Of a stretch of DNA of 64,000 nt, positions 9,749-20,774 are shown one piece after another. Both the position numbers and the translations under genes were made by a program. The stretch spans positions 62,171 to 126,170 of the forward strand of contig NZ_CXOO01000014.1 of the NCBI RefSeq assembly GCF_001269385.1, read 5' to 3'. The notes below the pieces were generated by a model, which saw only the letters and a list, made by a program, of their open reading frames with translations, did not search any database and was not told the origin of the DNA. Each line of letters opens with the position of its first letter. The stretch's first letter is position 1. This DNA comes from Limnohabitans sp. DM1 (GTDB lineage Bacteria; Pseudomonadota; Gammaproteobacteria; Burkholderiales; Burkholderiaceae_C).

Positions 9749-11677
9749 TCAAGCCGCCGTGGTGGCTGGCTCCGGCTGCACGGCCGGTGTACCGCCACCG
9801 CTGTTGCCACCGGAAGGCGGCGTACGGGGCGTCCAGTCCTTGGGAGGCAAAGGATCTCGACCGGCCATGATGTCGTCAATCTGGTCCTTGTCGATGGTTT
9901 CCCACTCCAGCAAGGCCTTGGCCATGGCATGCATCTGCGCACTGTGCTCTTCGATCAAACGACGGGCCAGGTTGTACTGCTCGTCAATGATGCGGCGCAC
10001 TTCCATGTCCACTTTTTGCATGGTGGACTCGCTCATGTTGGTGGTCTTGGTCACCGAACGGCCCAAGAACACTTCGCCTTCGTTTTCAGCATAGACCATT
10101 GGGCCCAGGGCATCGGTCATACCATAGCGCATGACCATGTCACGGGCGATGGATGTGGCACGCTCGAAGTCATTGCTGGCACCCGTGGTCATCTGGTGCA
10201 TGAACACTTCTTCGGCAATGCGGCCACCGAACAGCATGCTGATCTGGTTCAGCATGAATTCCTTGTCGTAGCTGTAGCGGTCTTGCTCAGGCAGGCTCAT
10301 CGTCACACCCAGGGCGCGGCCACGGGGGATGATGGTGACCTTGTGCACCGGGTCGCACTTGGGCAGCAGTTTGCCAATCAAGGCATGACCTGCTTCGTGA
10401 TAAGCGGTGTTGCGACGCTCATGCTCGGGCATGACCATGCTCTTGCGCTCAGGGCCCATCAGGATCTTGTCCTTGGCCTTTTCAAAGTCGACCATCTCGA
10501 CCACACGGGCATTGCGACGGGCTGCCATCAAAGCCGCTTCGTTGCAAAGATTGGCCAAATCGGCGCCGCTCATGCCAGGCGTGCCACGGGCGATCACGCC
10601 CGCATTGACGTCTTGGCCAATCGGCACTTTGCGCATGTGTACGTTCAAGATTTGCTCGCGACCGCGGATGTCGGGCAATGTGACATAAACCTGGCGGTCA
10701 AAACGACCGGGGCGCAGCAAGGCGGCGTCCAAAATGTCAGGGCGGTTGGTGGCAGCCACCACGATCACACCGAGATTGGTTTCAAAACCGTCCATCTCGA
10801 CCAGCATCTGGTTGAGGGTTTGCTCGCGTTCGTCGTTGCCGCCGCCCAAACCGGCTCCACGTTGGCGACCGACAGCGTCAATTTCGTCAATGAAAATGAT
10901 GCAAGGCGCGTTCTTTTTGGCGTTTTCGAACATGTCGCGGACACGGGCAGCACCCACACCGACAAACATTTCGACAAAGTCGGAACCTGAGATGCTGAAG
11001 AACGGCACCTTGGCTTCTCCCGCAATGCCTTTGGCCAGCAGGGTTTTACCCGTACCAGGGGGGCCGACCAACAACAAACCACGGGGAATGCGACCACCCA
11101 GCTTTTGGAATTTCTGAGGGTCTTTCAGGAAGTCCACAACCTCCTTGACTTCCTCTTTGGCTTCGTCACAACCGGCCACGTCCGCGAAGGTGACCTGGTT
11201 GTTGTTTTCATCCAGCATACGGGCCTTGGACTTGCCAAAGCTGAACGCTCCGCCCTTGCCGCCGCCTTGCATTTGGCGCATGAAATACACCCAGACACCA
11301 ATCAAGAGGAGCATCGGCCCCCAACTGACCAGCAAGGTCATGAGCAAGGAGCCCTCCTCGCGGGGCTTGACGTCGAACTTGACGCCGCTGTTGATCAGGT
11401 CACCGACCAGACCGCGGTCGAGGTAAGTGGCCGTCGTTTTGATACGGCGGTCGTCGTTGGTGATGGCCAGAATTTCGGTGCCACCAGGGCTCTCGGAAAT
11501 GGTGGCGCTCTTGATCCGGTTACCGCGAACCTCTTCGAGGAAATCTGAATAGCCAATGGCATTCGCACCTGCGACACCACGGTTGTCAAACTGCTTGAAC
11601 AAGGTGAACAGCACCATGGCAATCACCATCCAGACGGCAATTTTGGAAAACCAAGGGTTATTCAAGAGAGACTCCAA
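9749..11677 (-). CDS. ftsH: ATP-dependent zinc metalloprotease FtsH
   Basis: Hexameric inner-membrane AAA+ protease that degrades misfolded membrane proteins and regulators such as LpxC. It has 642 residues. A first membrane helix lies at about 11-30, a periplasmic domain follows, and a second helix at about 113-133. The AAA domain has Walker A GPPGTGKT (205-212), Walker B IFIDEID (261-267) and the second region of homology around [18 protein letters not shown]. The zinc motif HEAGH is at 427-431. The C-terminus is proline/threonine rich. It lies downstream of rlmE, the usual rlmE-ftsH order. Confidence 0.98.
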   Translation of the reverse strand: MESLLNNPWFSKIAVWMVIAMVLFTLFKQFDNRGVAGANAIGYSDFLEEVRGNRIKSATISESPGGTEILAITNDDRRIKTTATYLDRGLVGDLINSGVKFDVKPREEGSLLMTLLVSWGPMLLLIGVWVYFMRQMQGGGKGGAFSFGKSKARMLDENNNQVTFADVAGCDEAKEEVKEVVDFLKDPQKFQKLGGRIPRGLLLVGPPGTGKTLLAKGIAGEAKVPFFSISGSDFVEMFVGVGAARVRDMFENAKKNAPCIIFIDEIDAVGRQRGAGLGGGNDEREQTLNQMLVEMDGFETNLGVIVVAATNRPDILDAALLRPGRFDRQVYVTLPDIRGREQILNVHMRKVPIGQDVNAGVIARGTPGMSGADLANLCNEAALMAARRNARVVEMVDFEKAKDKILMGPERKSMVMPEHERRNTAYHEAGHALIGKLLPKCDPVHKVTIIPRGRALGVTMSLPEQDRYSYDKEFMLNQISMLFGGRIAEEVFMHQMTTGASNDFERATSIARDMVMRYGMTDALGPMVYAENEGEVFLGRSVTKTTNMSESTMQKVDMEVRRIIDEQYNLARRLIEEHSAQMHAMAKALLEWETIDKDQIDDIMAGRDPLPPKDWTPRTPPSGGNSGGGTPAVQPEPATTAA

Positions 11678-11770
11678 TCGAAAAAAATGACTGAACTTAT
11701 TTTAGGCCTGCGGCAGGCCCTCAGAGCGTTCAAATGAGGTTTGGCCCTCGAAAAGGCAGGATTTACTTCA

Positions 11771-12433
11771 TCAACCCCCATGAATCAAGCCCCTGCCGAT
11801 CAAAAAGGTCTCAGAGGACTTGTCCCGCGATGACTTGGGCTTCATGGGTTTGACCACCTTAAAGGTCTCCTTGAACATCTTGACGATCTGGCTATAGCCG
11901 CTGCCGTGGAAGACCTTGACCACCAAAGCACCTTGCGGCTTCATGTGGTTTTGAGCGAACTCCACGGCCAGCTCAATCAAATGTTGAACACGCACCGCAT
12001 CTGACGATTCGATGCCGGACAGGTTGGGGGCCATGTCGGACACCACCACATCGACCTGCCGCCCTTGCAAGGCAGCCTCCAGCAGGGCTGCCGCCTCGTT
12101 TTCGCGGAAATCACCCTGAATGAATTGCACCCCCTCTATCGGGTCCATGGGCAAAATATCCAGCGCAATGATGCTGCCGTTGAGCGCACCTACGGCCGCA
12201 CCCTCAGGTGACAAACGGCGGCGCAGGTACTGACTCCAGGCCCCAGGGGCAGAGCCCAGGTCCACCACCAGATCACCGGGTCGGATCAGGCCCAGGGTTT
12301 CGTCGATTTCCTTGAGTTTGTAAGCCGCACGCGCCCGGTAACCCTCTTTCAGAGCCAGTTTCACGTAGGTGTCATTCACATGGTCGTTCAACCACGCTTT
12401 GTTGACCTTTTTACTTTTGGTTTTGACTTTCAT
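11771..12433 (-). CDS. rlmE: 23S rRNA (uridine-2552-2'-O)-methyltransferase
   Basis: Methylates the ribose of U2552 in the A-loop of 23S rRNA, a late step of 50S assembly. From ATG 12433 the product has 220 residues, with a basic N-terminus [14 protein letters not shown]. The SAM-binding motif [13 protein letters not shown] spans 58-70. The K-D-K-E catalytic tetrad can be placed at K39, D133, K173 and E208. It is divergent from yhbY with only 31 bases between the start codons, the same head-to-head arrangement seen in other proteobacteria, and sits upstream of ftsH. Confidence 0.96.
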   Translation of the reverse strand: MKVKTKSKKVNKAWLNDHVNDTYVKLALKEGYRARAAYKLKEIDETLGLIRPGDLVVDLGSAPGAWSQYLRRRLSPEGAAVGALNGSIIALDILPMDPIEGVQFIQGDFRENEAAALLEAALQGRQVDVVVSDMAPNLSGIESSDAVRVQHLIELAVEFAQNHMKPQGALVVKVFHGSGYSQIVKMFKETFKVVKPMKPKSSRDKSSETFLIGRGLIHGG

Positions 12434-12452
12434 TCTTTTGCGTCCTTGCGGG

Positions 12453-12458
12453 GATAAT
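12453..12458 (+). promoter_or_regulatory. -10-like element (GATAAT) directly upstream of yhbY
   Basis: GATAAT ends 6 bases before the yhbY ATG. If used, transcription would begin at or next to the start codon and give a leaderless message. No well-spaced -35 is visible, and no ribosome binding site lies between it and the ATG. Confidence 0.35.
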
Positions 12459-12464
12459 ACGGGC

Positions 12465-12938
12465 ATGCCCCAAATACAACTCACACCTGCCGAGCGCAAA
12501 GTTTTTCGCGCCGATGCCCATCACCTTGATCCGGTCGTCATGATCGGCGGCGATGGCCTGACCCCTGCGGTTATCAAAGAAACCGAAGCAGCCCTGAACG
12601 CCCACGGCCTGATCAAGATCCGCGTGCTAGGCGATGACCGCGCTGCACGCGAAGCCATGTTCGAGCAACTGGCCGACCAACTGAGCGCCGCGCCGATCCA
12701 GCACATTGGCAAACTGCTGATCCTGTGGCGGCCACAGCCTGAAAAAATCAAAGAGCACGAGGAGGACCGCAAAGCCGGCCCAAGAGACTTCAAGATCCTC
12801 AAATACAGCTCACGCGGCGGTCAGCGACCTGAAGTCAAAACCGTTCGTGTGCTGGGCAACCAACGCCTGGCCGCTGGCGGCCAGATCAAGCGGGCCAAGC
12901 CCAAGCAAAAATCGGTCAAAAAAGGCCGCCACGACTGA
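12465..12938 (+). CDS. yhbY: YhbY-family (CRM domain) RNA-binding protein
   Basis: Binds pre-50S ribosomal particles; this single-domain family resembles the CRM domain of plant splicing factors. From ATG 12465 it has 157 residues. The CRM domain occupies about 1-97, with the start [12 protein letters not shown], the [12 protein letters not shown] turn (a GxxG-type RNA-binding loop region) and [11 protein letters not shown]. An extra basic tail of about 60 residues, rich in lysine, arginine and glycine, follows; the E. coli protein lacks it. Divergent from rlmE and ended by a hairpin terminator. Confidence 0.92.
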   Translation: MPQIQLTPAERKVFRADAHHLDPVVMIGGDGLTPAVIKETEAALNAHGLIKIRVLGDDRAAREAMFEQLADQLSAAPIQHIGKLLILWRPQPEKIKEHEEDRKAGPRDFKILKYSSRGGQRPEVKTVRVLGNQRLAAGGQIKRAKPKQKSVKKGRHD

Positions 12939-12990
12939 AGGCTCCGGCTTCAATGACAGCGCCCCCACCGGGGGCTGACACCACCCAGCA

Positions 12991-13017
12991 AGGCCGCCAA
13001 ATAGCGGCCTTTGTTTT
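12991..13017 (+). terminator. rho-independent terminator after yhbY
   Basis: A 7-base stem (AGGCCGC at 12991-12997, GCGGCCT at 13004-13010) with a 6-base loop is followed by TTGTTTT. It lies in the 82-base gap between the convergent yhbY and greA. Confidence 0.7.
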
Positions 13018-13020
13018 GGC

Positions 13021-13497
13021 TCAAACGTAGGACACGCCCACGATCTCGTAACGACGTACGCCGCCTGGCGCTTGCACTTCGGCCACATCGCCCTCTTCCT
13101 TGCCAATCAAGGCGCGTGCAATGGGGCTGCTGATGTTGATCAAGCCCAGTTTCAAATCGGCCTCGTCCTCGCCCACGATCTGGTATTTGACCGCTTCGCC
13201 TGAGCTTTCATCTTCGAGCTCCACAGTGGTGCCAAACACCACGCGGCCACCGGCATCGACAGAGGCGGGATCGATGATTTGCGCGGCCGAGAGTTTGCCT
13301 TCGATTTCCTGAATTCGACCTTCGATGAAGCCCTGACGGTCTTTGGCTGCATCGTATTCGGCGTTCTCACTCAAATCGCCTTGGGCGCGCGCTTCGGCAA
13401 TGGCCTGGATCACGCCGGGGCGGTCCACCGTTTTGAGGCGGTGCAACTCCTCCTTGAGTTTTTCAGCACCACGTTTGGTGATCGGGATGGTTGACAT
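13021..13497 (-). CDS. greA: transcription elongation factor GreA
   Basis: Stimulates RNA polymerase to cleave backtracked transcripts. The 158-residue length is exact for the family. An N-terminal coiled coil (about 1-75) contains [12 protein letters not shown] and [17 protein letters not shown], where the acidic tip lies; the C-terminal FKBP-like domain has [23 protein letters not shown] and ends with YEIVGVSYV. It lies downstream of carB across a 102-base gap with a hairpin, in the carA-carB-greA order common in Comamonadaceae. Confidence 0.97.
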   Translation of the reverse strand: MSTIPITKRGAEKLKEELHRLKTVDRPGVIQAIAEARAQGDLSENAEYDAAKDRQGFIEGRIQEIEGKLSAAQIIDPASVDAGGRVVFGTTVELEDESSGEAVKYQIVGEDEADLKLGLINISSPIARALIGKEEGDVAEVQAPGGVRRYEIVGVSYV

Positions 13498-13507
13498 GTT
13501 CGGTTCT

Positions 13508-13543
13508 CCAAAAGCAAACCGCCGAGTTTTGGTACTCGGCGGT
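13508..13543 (-). terminator. hairpin between carB and greA
   Basis: A perfect 10-base stem (ACCGCCGAGT at 13518-13527 with ACTCGGCGGT at 13534-13543) and a 6-base loop is followed on the minus strand by a broken T tract (TTTGCTTTT). It may end the carAB message or attenuate it before greA. Confidence 0.65.
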
Positions 13544-13599
13544 CATTGCCAGCATTATGCCTTGCACCCTGTCAGGGGTGCAGAGCGACAGGCCTGTGT

Positions 13600-16500
13600 T
13601 CAGGCCGCCAGCTGCGCGTGCATTTCCTGGATGGAAATCACGTCCAGCTGGTCCATGTACTTCATGCCCTCAACAGCCGCTTCTGCGCCTGCGATGGTTG
13701 TGAAGGTCGTGACGCGGTTGAGCAAGGCCGAGGTGCGGATGTGGCGCGAGTCGGCGATCGCATTGCGACGCTCTTCTACCGTATTGATGACCAGCACAAC
13801 TTCGTTGTTTTTGATCATGTCCACGATGTGCGGGCGGCCTTCGGTGACTTTGTTCACGGTGGAACACGCCACGCCTGCGGCCTGAATGGCGGCGGCTGTG
13901 CCCTTGGTCGCCACCAGCTCAAAGCCTTGGGCCACCAACTGGCGTGCCACTTCGATGGCACGCGCCTTGTCGTTGTTTTTCACCGAGATGAAGACCTTGC
14001 CCGAAGGCGTGCCGTCGGCTTTGGTGGGGCGTGGCAACTTGGTGCCTGCACCCATTTGGCTCTTCACAAAGGCTTCGCCAAAGGTTTTGCCCACGCCCAT
14101 GACTTCGCCTGTGGACTTCATCTCGGGGCCAAGAATCGTATCGACGCCCGGGAACTTCACGAAAGGGAACACCGCTTCTTTCACGCTGAAATAAGGCGGC
14201 GTGACCTCTTTGGTGATGCCTTGCGACGCGAGGGTTTGACCCGCCATGCAGCGTGCAGCGACCTTGGCCAGCTGGATGCCTGTGGCTTTGGAGACATAAG
14301 GCACGGTGCGAGAAGCGCGAGGGTTGACTTCCAACACATAGATCACGTCTTGGCCGTCCACATGCTGAATAGCAAACTGCACGTTCATCAAACCCACCAC
14401 GTTCAAGGTACCGGCCATGGCGGCAGATTGGCGCTTGAGCTCGTCCACCGTGGCAGCCGACAGCGAATAAGGCGGCAAAGAGCATGCCGAGTCGCCGCTG
14501 TGCACACCCGCTTGTTCGATGTGCTCCATCACGCCGCCGATGAAGGTCTTGCCTTCAGGGTCACGCAGGCAGTCCACATCGCACTCGATGGCGTCGTTCA
14601 GGAAACGGTCCAGCAACACAGGCGAGTCGTGCGACACCTTGACCGCTTCGCGCATGTAGCGCTCGAGGTCACGCTGCTCGTGCACGATTTCCATGGCGCG
14701 ACCACCCAGCACATAGCTGGGGCGCACCACCAAGGGGTAACCCAAGGCAGCGGCTTTTTCCAAAGCCTCGGCTTCGGTGCGAGCTGTGGCATTAGGCGGT
14801 TGACGCAGACCGAGGTCTTGCAGCAATTTCTGGAAACGCTCACGGTCTTCGGCCGCGTCGATCATGTCGGGGCTGGTGCCAATGATGGGCACGCCAGCAG
14901 CTTCCAGATCCAAAGCCAGCTTCAACGGCGTTTGGCCACCGTATTGCACGATGACGCCTGTGGGCTTTTCCTTGTCCACAATTTCGAGCACGTCTTCCAA
15001 GGTGACGGGCTCAAAGTACAAGCGGTCCGAGGTGTCGTAGTCGGTCGACACGGTCTCAGGGTTGCAGTTGACCATGATGGTTTCGTAACCGTCTTCGCGC
15101 ATGGCGAGCGCGGCGTGTACGCAGCAATAGTCAAACTCGATGCCCTGACCAATACGGTTCGGACCACCGCCCAGCACCATGATTTTCTTGTTGGTCGTCG
15201 GTTCGGCTTCGCACTCGCCGGCTCCCACGCCAAAGGCGTCGCCGTTACCTTCGTAGCAGGAGTACATGTAGGCTGTGTCGGTCGAGAACTCCGCCGCACA
15301 GGTGTCCACGCGCTTGTAAACGGGACGGATGTTCAGGGCATGACGACGGGCACGCACCACATGCTCGGTCGTTTTGAGCAATTTGGCCAAACGACGATCG
15401 GAGAAGCCCTTCTTCTTGAGCGCACGCAGCTCGTCGGCGGTGATCGCTTCCAGCGTGGTGGTTTCCAGTTCCAGCTCGATCTTGACGATCTCTTCGATCT
15501 GCACCAGGAACCAAGGGTCGATCTTGGTCAAGGCAAACACCTCGCCCACGCTCAGGCCCATGGCAAAAGCATCGCCCACGTACCAGATGCGCTCGGGGCC
15601 GGGCTCGCCCAGTTCCTTCTCGAGCACTTCGCGGTCTTGGGTTTTTTCGTTCATGCCGTCCACGCCGACTTCCAGGCCGCGCAGGGCTTTCTGGAACGAC
15701 TCCTGGAAAGTGCGGCCCATGGCCATGACCTCGCCCACCGATTTCATCTGGGTGGTCAAGCGGCTGTCGGCGGTGGGGAATTTTTCAAACGCAAAACGGG
15801 GGATCTTGGTGACCACGTAATCGATCGAGGGCTCGAAGGACGCAGGCGTGGCACCGCCCGTGATGTCGTTGCGCAGCTCGTCGAGCGTGTAGCCCACAGC
15901 CAACTTGGCTGCCACTTTGGCAATCGGGAAACCCGTGGCTTTGGAAGCCAAAGCCGAGGAGCGCGACACGCGGGGGTTCATCTCGATGACGACCATGCGT
16001 CCGTCTTTGGGGTTGATCGAGAACTGCACGTTCGAGCCGCCCGTGTCCACACCGATTTCACGCAAAACGGCCAAAGAGGCATTGCGCAAAATCTGGTATT
16101 CCTTGTCGGTCAGCGTCTGGGCTGGGGCCACGGTGATCGAGTCGCCCGTGTGCACGCCCATGGGGTCCAGGTTTTCGATCGAGCACACGATGATGCAGTT
16201 GTCCGCTTTGTCGCGCACCACTTCCATCTCGTACTCTTTCCAGCCGAGCAAGGATTCTTCAATCAGCAGCTCGGTGGTAGGCGAAGCCTCCAAACCGCGC
16301 TTGCAAATGGTCTCGAACTCTTCAGGGTTGTAAGCAATGCCGCCGCCCGTACCGCCCAAGGTGAAGCTGGGGCGGATGACTGTTGGGAAACCCAAGGTCT
16401 TTTGCACGTCCCACGCTTCTTCCATGCTGTGGGCAATGCCGGAGCGGGCCGAACCCAGACCAATCTTGGTCATGGCGTCCTTGAACTTCAGACGGTCTTC

Positions 16501-16878
16501 GGCTTTGTCGATGGCCTCGGGTGTCGCGCCAATCAGCTCGACCTTGTACTTTTCGAGCACGCCGTGGTGCCACAAGTCCAAAGCGCAGTTGAGAGCAGTT
16601 TGGCCTCCCATGGTGGGCAAGATCGCATCGGGGCGCTCTTTGGCGATGATCTTCTCGACGGTTTGCCAGGTGATGGGCTCGATGTAGGTCACGTCGGCCG
16701 TGGCCGGGTCGGTCATGATCGTCGCAGGGTTGCTGTTGATCAGAATGACTTTGTAGCCCTCTTCACGCAAAGCTTTGCAAGCCTGCACGCCGGAGTAGTC
16801 GAACTCACAGGCCTGACCAATGATGATCGGGCCCGCGCCAATGATGAGGATGCTTTTGAGGTCGGTGCGCTTTGGCAT
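13600..16878 (-). CDS. carB: carbamoyl-phosphate synthase large subunit
   Basis: Makes carbamoyl phosphate from bicarbonate, ATP and glutamine-derived ammonia, feeding arginine and pyrimidine synthesis. It has 1092 residues (about 1070-1080 is usual). The order is standard: N-terminal carboxyphosphate half starting with [21 protein letters not shown], an oligomerisation region, then a second half beginning again with [19 protein letters not shown]. Each half has an ATP-grasp core with VEMNPR or VEVNPR. The C-terminal MGS-like allosteric domain starts near residue 940 ([12 protein letters not shown]). It begins one base after the carA stop, so the two are co-translated. Confidence 0.98.
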   Translation of the reverse strand: MPKRTDLKSILIIGAGPIIIGQACEFDYSGVQACKALREEGYKVILINSNPATIMTDPATADVTYIEPITWQTVEKIIAKERPDAILPTMGGQTALNCALDLWHHGVLEKYKVELIGATPEAIDKAEDRLKFKDAMTKIGLGSARSGIAHSMEEAWDVQKTLGFPTVIRPSFTLGGTGGGIAYNPEEFETICKRGLEASPTTELLIEESLLGWKEYEMEVVRDKADNCIIVCSIENLDPMGVHTGDSITVAPAQTLTDKEYQILRNASLAVLREIGVDTGGSNVQFSINPKDGRMVVIEMNPRVSRSSALASKATGFPIAKVAAKLAVGYTLDELRNDITGGATPASFEPSIDYVVTKIPRFAFEKFPTADSRLTTQMKSVGEVMAMGRTFQESFQKALRGLEVGVDGMNEKTQDREVLEKELGEPGPERIWYVGDAFAMGLSVGEVFALTKIDPWFLVQIEEIVKIELELETTTLEAITADELRALKKKGFSDRRLAKLLKTTEHVVRARRHALNIRPVYKRVDTCAAEFSTDTAYMYSCYEGNGDAFGVGAGECEAEPTTNKKIMVLGGGPNRIGQGIEFDYCCVHAALAMREDGYETIMVNCNPETVSTDYDTSDRLYFEPVTLEDVLEIVDKEKPTGVIVQYGGQTPLKLALDLEAAGVPIIGTSPDMIDAAEDRERFQKLLQDLGLRQPPNATARTEAEALEKAAALGYPLVVRPSYVLGGRAMEIVHEQRDLERYMREAVKVSHDSPVLLDRFLNDAIECDVDCLRDPEGKTFIGGVMEHIEQAGVHSGDSACSLPPYSLSAATVDELKRQSAAMAGTLNVVGLMNVQFAIQHVDGQDVIYVLEVNPRASRTVPYVSKATGIQLAKVAARCMAGQTLASQGITKEVTPPYFSVKEAVFPFVKFPGVDTILGPEMKSTGEVMGVGKTFGEAFVKSQMGAGTKLPRPTKADGTPSGKVFISVKNNDKARAIEVARQLVAQGFELVATKGTAAAIQAAGVACSTVNKVTEGRPHIVDMIKNNEVVLVINTVEERRNAIADSRHIRTSALLNRVTTFTTIAGAEAAVEGMKYMDQLDVISIQEMHAQLAA

Positions 16879-16879
16879 G

Positions 16880-18043
16880 TTATTTCGCCTCCATCATTTT
16901 GATGAAGCGGTCAAAGAGGTAAGTAATGTCGTGCGGGCCGGGCGACGCTTCGGGGTGACCCTGGAAGCAGAACGCAGGCTTGTCGGTGCGGGCCAGGCCC
17001 TGCAAGGTGCCGTCAAACAAAGACACGTGTGTGGCGCGCAAGTTGGCGGGCAAGGACTTTTCATCCACCGCAAAACCGTGGTTTTGGCTGGTGATGGACA
17101 CGCGACCTGAGTCGAGGTCTTTCACAGGATGGTTCGCGCCGTGGTGGCCAAACTTCATCTTGAAAGTTTTCGCGCCACTGGCCAAAGCCATGATCTGGTG
17201 GCCCAGGCAAATGCCGAATGTGGGGATACCGGTTTCAATCAACTCGGCCGCCGCTGCAATCGCGTAGTCGCAAGGCTGTGGATCGCCAGGGCCGTTGGAC
17301 AAAAAGATGCCGTCGGGATTGTGCTGGAGTACTTCAGCCGCAGGCGTCTTAGCAGGGACCACAGTCACTTTGCAACCGCGCTCGGCCAACATGCGCAAGA
17401 TGTTTTTCTTCACGCCAAAGTCGTACGCGACGACATGGAACTTGGGCGATGTCTGAGTGCCATATCCGGCACCCAGTTGCCACTCGGTTTGGGTCCAGTC
17501 ATAAGGCTGGGCCACGGTGACTTTTTGCGCCAAATCGAGACCCGCCATGTTGGGGGCTGCCTTGGCTGCGGCAATCGCCTGGTCAATGACCGCTTGGGTG
17601 ACCGCTTGGCCTTTGGCCAAACCCACGATGGCACCGTTTTGGGCACCCTTTGTGCGCAAGATGCGGGTCAGTTGGCGAGTGTCGATGTTCGCAATGGCCA
17701 CTGTGCCAGCATCCACCAGGTAGGACGACAAGGTTTGGCTGGAGCGAAAGTTGCTCGCCACCAAAGGCAGGTCTTTGATGATGAGGCCTGCGGCATGGAC
17801 TTTCTCGGATTCGATGTCTTCCACGTTGACCCCGTAGTTGCCGATGTGCGGGTACGTCAGGGTGACGATCTGCTGGCAATAGCTGGGGTCGGTGAGGATT
17901 TCCTGGTAGCCGGTGAGAGAGGTGTTGAACACCACTTCGCCGACGGTGGAGCCGGTGGCTCCGATCGAATTGCCGATAAAGACCGTGCCGTCTGCAAGCG
18001 CCAGGATGGCGGGCGGGAAGGTTCCCTGAAGAGACAAAAGCAC
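16880..18043 (-). CDS. carA: carbamoyl-phosphate synthase small subunit
   Basis: Glutamine amidotransferase subunit that supplies ammonia to CarB. I chose the GTG at 18043 because a GGAG lies 6 bases before it and the product (387 residues) then starts in the usual way, with [18 protein letters not shown]; a GTG 12 codons upstream has no such support. The class I amidotransferase triad is visible: Cys279 in GICLGHQ, His363 and Glu365 in QGHPEASPG. First gene of carAB, with a leader of about 120 bases from a TATAAT element. Confidence 0.96.
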   Translation of the reverse strand: MLLSLQGTFPPAILALADGTVFIGNSIGATGSTVGEVVFNTSLTGYQEILTDPSYCQQIVTLTYPHIGNYGVNVEDIESEKVHAAGLIIKDLPLVASNFRSSQTLSSYLVDAGTVAIANIDTRQLTRILRTKGAQNGAIVGLAKGQAVTQAVIDQAIAAAKAAPNMAGLDLAQKVTVAQPYDWTQTEWQLGAGYGTQTSPKFHVVAYDFGVKKNILRMLAERGCKVTVVPAKTPAAEVLQHNPDGIFLSNGPGDPQPCDYAIAAAAELIETGIPTFGICLGHQIMALASGAKTFKMKFGHHGANHPVKDLDSGRVSITSQNHGFAVDEKSLPANLRATHVSLFDGTLQGLARTDKPAFCFQGHPEASPGPHDITYLFDRFIKMMEAK

Positions 18044-18084
18044 TGGGTTCTCCGGAATAGTTCGGGTACGCCTCAGCACTCACC

Positions 18085-18099
18085 AGAGATGGGATCTCT
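18085..18099 (-). promoter_or_regulatory. hairpin in the carA leader
   Basis: AGAGAT-GGG-ATCTCT is a perfect 6-base inverted repeat within the carA leader, about 42 bases before the start codon. It could fold in the RNA or serve as a protein site; I see no leader peptide linked to arginine or pyrimidines. Confidence 0.3.
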
Positions 18100-18170
18100 T
18101 TTTGGCTGCTTGTTCGAGGAATGGGCCTGGGATGGACTGTGGCGTACAGGTTGATGCGGGAAAGCCTCTC

Positions 18171-18176
18171 ATTATA
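18171..18176 (-). promoter_or_regulatory. -10 element (TATAAT) for carAB
   Basis: A perfect TATAAT on the minus strand in the 199-base gap upstream of carA. No consensus -35 lies at 16-18 bases; TTGTCA is present at 22 bases, too far for a standard promoter. The predicted leader is about 120 bases. Confidence 0.5.
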
Positions 18177-18242
18177 GCTGAGGACCGCTAGTAAACCCTG
18201 ACAAATCACGCCCTCAGCCCCTTCGGCCAAACCGCTAATGGA

Positions 18243-19016
18243 TCAAGGACCTGACGTGGCGCTGGCGTGCAAGCAAATGGCCGCTGCCGTGGCCACATTG
18301 AGCGATTCTTCACCACCCGGCTGGGCAATGCGCACCTGGTGCCGGGCCATGACCATCAGGGTGGCGCTGACGCCCTGCCCTTCGTGCCCGAAGACCCATG
18401 AACACTTTTGGGGCAATTCTCCCGCTTGCAGCAAGGCGTGCAAAAAAGGCCCTTCGTGAGAGCTGGTGGTGAGCAAAGGCACCTGCAAAGCTGCCACATC
18501 AGCCTCGCTGAGCGCTTCGACCAGATGCAGACCAAAATGCGCCCCCATGCCCGCACGCAGCACCTTGGGCGACCACAAGGCCGCCGTGCCCTTGATGGCC
18601 AGCACCTGGCGGTAACCGAAGGCCGAGGCACAGCGCAAAATGGCCCCGACGTTGCCGGCATCCTGCAAACGGTCCAGCACCACGGTGGATGCATCTGGCA
18701 ACACTTCTTGGGCCGCCTGCCAGGCCACCACAAAACCCACGCGGGCCGGTGACTCCAGGCCACTCAAGCTGGCAAACAAGGCATCGGGCACCACAAAGGT
18801 CTGATCGGTCAGTCCCTGCCACTCATCGCCCTGCTCGGCTTGAAACGACTCGGTCAGCACCACCTGCAGCGGACGCACACCGCGCTGCAAGGCGGCGCGG
18901 CACAGGTGATCGCCTTCCAGCCAGAACTGCCCCGCCTTGCGGTAAGCCGTGCTGTCCTGGGCCAAGCGCCGCCAGGCTTTGAGCTGTGGGTTGTCTCGCG
19001 AGCTGATCGGTTTCAT
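18243..19016 (-). CDS. TrmH/SpoU-family RNA 2'-O-methyltransferase
   Basis: SPOUT-class enzyme that methylates ribose 2'-hydroxyls in rRNA or tRNA using a knotted SAM site. It has 257 residues: an N-terminal substrate-binding domain (about 1-100), then the three SpoU motifs, [29 protein letters not shown] and [19 protein letters not shown]. The arginine and asparagine of motif 1 and the SLN of motif 3 are intact. The start overlaps the rnhB stop by 4 bases (ATGA), so it is the last gene of the lpxB-rnhB tail, the usual Burkholderiales place. The exact target nucleotide cannot be told from sequence. Confidence 0.9.
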   Translation of the reverse strand: MKPISSRDNPQLKAWRRLAQDSTAYRKAGQFWLEGDHLCRAALQRGVRPLQVVLTESFQAEQGDEWQGLTDQTFVVPDALFASLSGLESPARVGFVVAWQAAQEVLPDASTVVLDRLQDAGNVGAILRCASAFGYRQVLAIKGTAALWSPKVLRAGMGAHFGLHLVEALSEADVAALQVPLLTTSSHEGPFLHALLQAGELPQKCSWVFGHEGQGVSATLMVMARHQVRIAQPGGEESLNVATAAAICLHASATSGP

Positions 19017-19630
19017 CGCACACTCCTGGCCACCGGGGCAAATGTCATGCGGTGGCAGGCCGCTGGGCCATGGGCTTGCAAAGCGGCCAAATGCTGGGCT
19101 GTGCCGTAGCCTTTGTGCTGGTCAAAACCATACAGGGGGTACTGTTGGTGCATCACTTCGCACAAACGGTCGCGGTGCACCTTGGCCAAAATCGAAGCGG
19201 CCGAGATGGCGGGCACCAGCGCATCGCCTTGGACGATGGCTTCGGCACGAATCGACAAGGTGGGCAAGCGGTTGCCATCGACCAGCACCAACTTCGGCGG
19301 CAAACACAAAGCCTCAACGGCCCGCTTCATGGCCAGCAAAGTGGCTTGCAAGATGTTGATTTGGTCAATTTCCTGCACGCTGGCCTCGGCAATCGCAAAA
19401 CACAGGGCCCGCGCCCGGATCTCGTCAAACAGGGTTGAACGGCGTTTGGCTGTGAGTTTTTTGGAGTCGTTCAAGCCTTGAATCGGGTTCAGATCGTCCA
19501 GAATCACCGCCGCCGCGACCACCGGGCCGGCCAAAGGACCGCGCCCGGCCTCATCCACCCCAGCCACCAGACCATGGGTCGCCCAGCTCAAGTTTTTTTG
19601 CTCAAGCGGCAAGGACTTTTTGGATCGCAT
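19013..19630 (-). CDS. rnhB: ribonuclease HII
   Basis: Removes ribonucleotides misincorporated in DNA by nicking the RNA strand of hybrids. From ATG 19630 it has 205 residues; a longer open frame upstream lies inside lpxB and is not RNase H-like. Catalytic residues begin with D26-E27 in [28 protein letters not shown] and the [14 protein letters not shown] segment are conserved. It overlaps the end of lpxB by 29 bases and the next methylase gene by 4, so translation is coupled. Confidence 0.95.
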   Translation of the reverse strand: MRSKKSLPLEQKNLSWATHGLVAGVDEAGRGPLAGPVVAAAVILDDLNPIQGLNDSKKLTAKRRSTLFDEIRARALCFAIAEASVQEIDQINILQATLLAMKRAVEALCLPPKLVLVDGNRLPTLSIRAEAIVQGDALVPAISAASILAKVHRDRLCEVMHQQYPLYGFDQHKGYGTAQHLAALQAHGPAACHRMTFAPVARSVR

Positions 19631-20774
19631 GACTGGCCAGCGTCGGCATATCCCGACGCAATTGAAGGTGCAGGTCGGCAAAACGCTGCTGGATTTTGAC
19701 CACCGCCGCTGGATCGTCCAGCCAACGCAAAACGGCCTGGGCCAATGCTTGGGGCTGGACCTGCTCTTGCAAGAACTCGGGGACCAAGCTTTCGTTGCAC
19801 AAAATATTGGGCAATCCAATCCAGGGCAACAAGCGCTTGCGGTTGGCAATTTGCCAGGACAACCACTGCATTTTGTAGGCAATGACCATGGGCCGTTTGT
19901 GCAAAGCGGTCTCCAGCGTGGCTGTACCGCTGGCCACCAACGCCACATCACAAGCGGCCTGCACCTCGTGCGAACGGCCCATCACCAAATGAACATGCGC
20001 CTGCAGGCCGGCCTGAGCGATGGCCGCCTCGACCATAGGCTTCAGAGGGCCGTGGGTCGGCAGCACAAACTTCAACTCGGGTCTTTGTGCGTGCATGAGC
20101 CGAGCCGCTTCCAGAAAAGGCAAGGCCAGACCCTTCACCTCGGAAGGTCTGCTGCCCGGCAGCAAGGCAACGATGGGGCCCTCTGCAGGCAAGCCCAAGT
20201 CTTGACGCGCTTGCAAGCGGTCAGGCACCAGTGCAATCACATCGGCCACCGGATGGCCGACGAAGGTGCCCTCAATCCCGTGTTGGGCCAACAACTCTGG
20301 CTCAAAAGGGTAAATGCACAGCACATGGTCCACGCTGTCGCGGATTTTTTGGACCCGCTCCGGACGCCAGGCCCAAATGGAGGGACACACCAACTGGACC
20401 GTGGGCACACCCTTTTGTCGCAGCAAACGTTCCACGGGCAAGTTGAAGTCGGAAGCGTCCACCCCCACATACAAATCCGGGGGAGAGGCCTGCAAATCCT
20501 GGATCAAGGCCTGCCGGATGCCATTGATGTGGCGGTATCGCCAAAGCGCCTCCACCAAACCGCGCACCGACAACTCGTCACAGGACCAACGCGACACGAA
20601 ACCGGTCGCATCCATCTGCGGCCCGCCAATGCCCGAAGCTTGCAAGAGCGGCCAGGTTTTTTGCATGCCTTGCAACAACAAGGCCGCCAGCATATCGCCC
20701 GAACGCTCGGCCGCCACCATGCTGACACGCAAGTCTGGCGTGACCATGGTCGATGTTGGCCGTGCGTCCGCCAT
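19602..20774 (-). CDS. lpxB: lipid-A-disaccharide synthase
   Basis: GT19 glycosyltransferase that joins UDP-2,3-diacyl-sugar to lipid X, forming the lipid A disaccharide at the inner membrane. From ATG 20774 it has 390 residues; the ATG shares one base with the stop of the aminotransferase gene (TGATG). Characteristic segments are [17 protein letters not shown], the [15 protein letters not shown] loop, [10 protein letters not shown] and [12 protein letters not shown]. Here it follows a Gfo/Idh-aminotransferase pair instead of lying directly after lpxA, which suggests that it works on a 3-amino sugar precursor (see findings). Confidence 0.96.
   Translation of the reverse strand: MADARPTSTMVTPDLRVSMVAAERSGDMLAALLLQGMQKTWPLLQASGIGGPQMDATGFVSRWSCDELSVRGLVEALWRYRHINGIRQALIQDLQASPPDLYVGVDASDFNLPVERLLRQKGVPTVQLVCPSIWAWRPERVQKIRDSVDHVLCIYPFEPELLAQHGIEGTFVGHPVADVIALVPDRLQARQDLGLPAEGPIVALLPGSRPSEVKGLALPFLEAARLMHAQRPELKFVLPTHGPLKPMVEAAIAQAGLQAHVHLVMGRSHEVQAACDVALVASGTATLETALHKRPMVIAYKMQWLSWQIANRKRLLPWIGLPNILCNESLVPEFLQEQVQPQALAQAVLRWLDDPAAVVKIQQRFADLHLQLRRDMPTLASHAIQKVLAA

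Noticed and set aside
11705..11719. GGCCTG-CGG-CAGGCC hairpin between rlmE and ftsH as a terminator
   Set aside because: No T-run follows it directly on the minus strand, and rlmE-ftsH are normally co-transcribed.
13546..16902. A very long plus-strand open frame (over 1,100 codons) antisense to carB
   Set aside because: CarB on the minus strand is unmistakable from end to end; the antisense frame is a by-product of high GC and codon bias and its translation is histidine/glycine-rich with no known domain.
19631..19951. Longer N-terminal start for rnhB
   Set aside because: The extension lies inside lpxB in another frame and has no RNase HII similarity; the ATG at 19630 gives the normal length.
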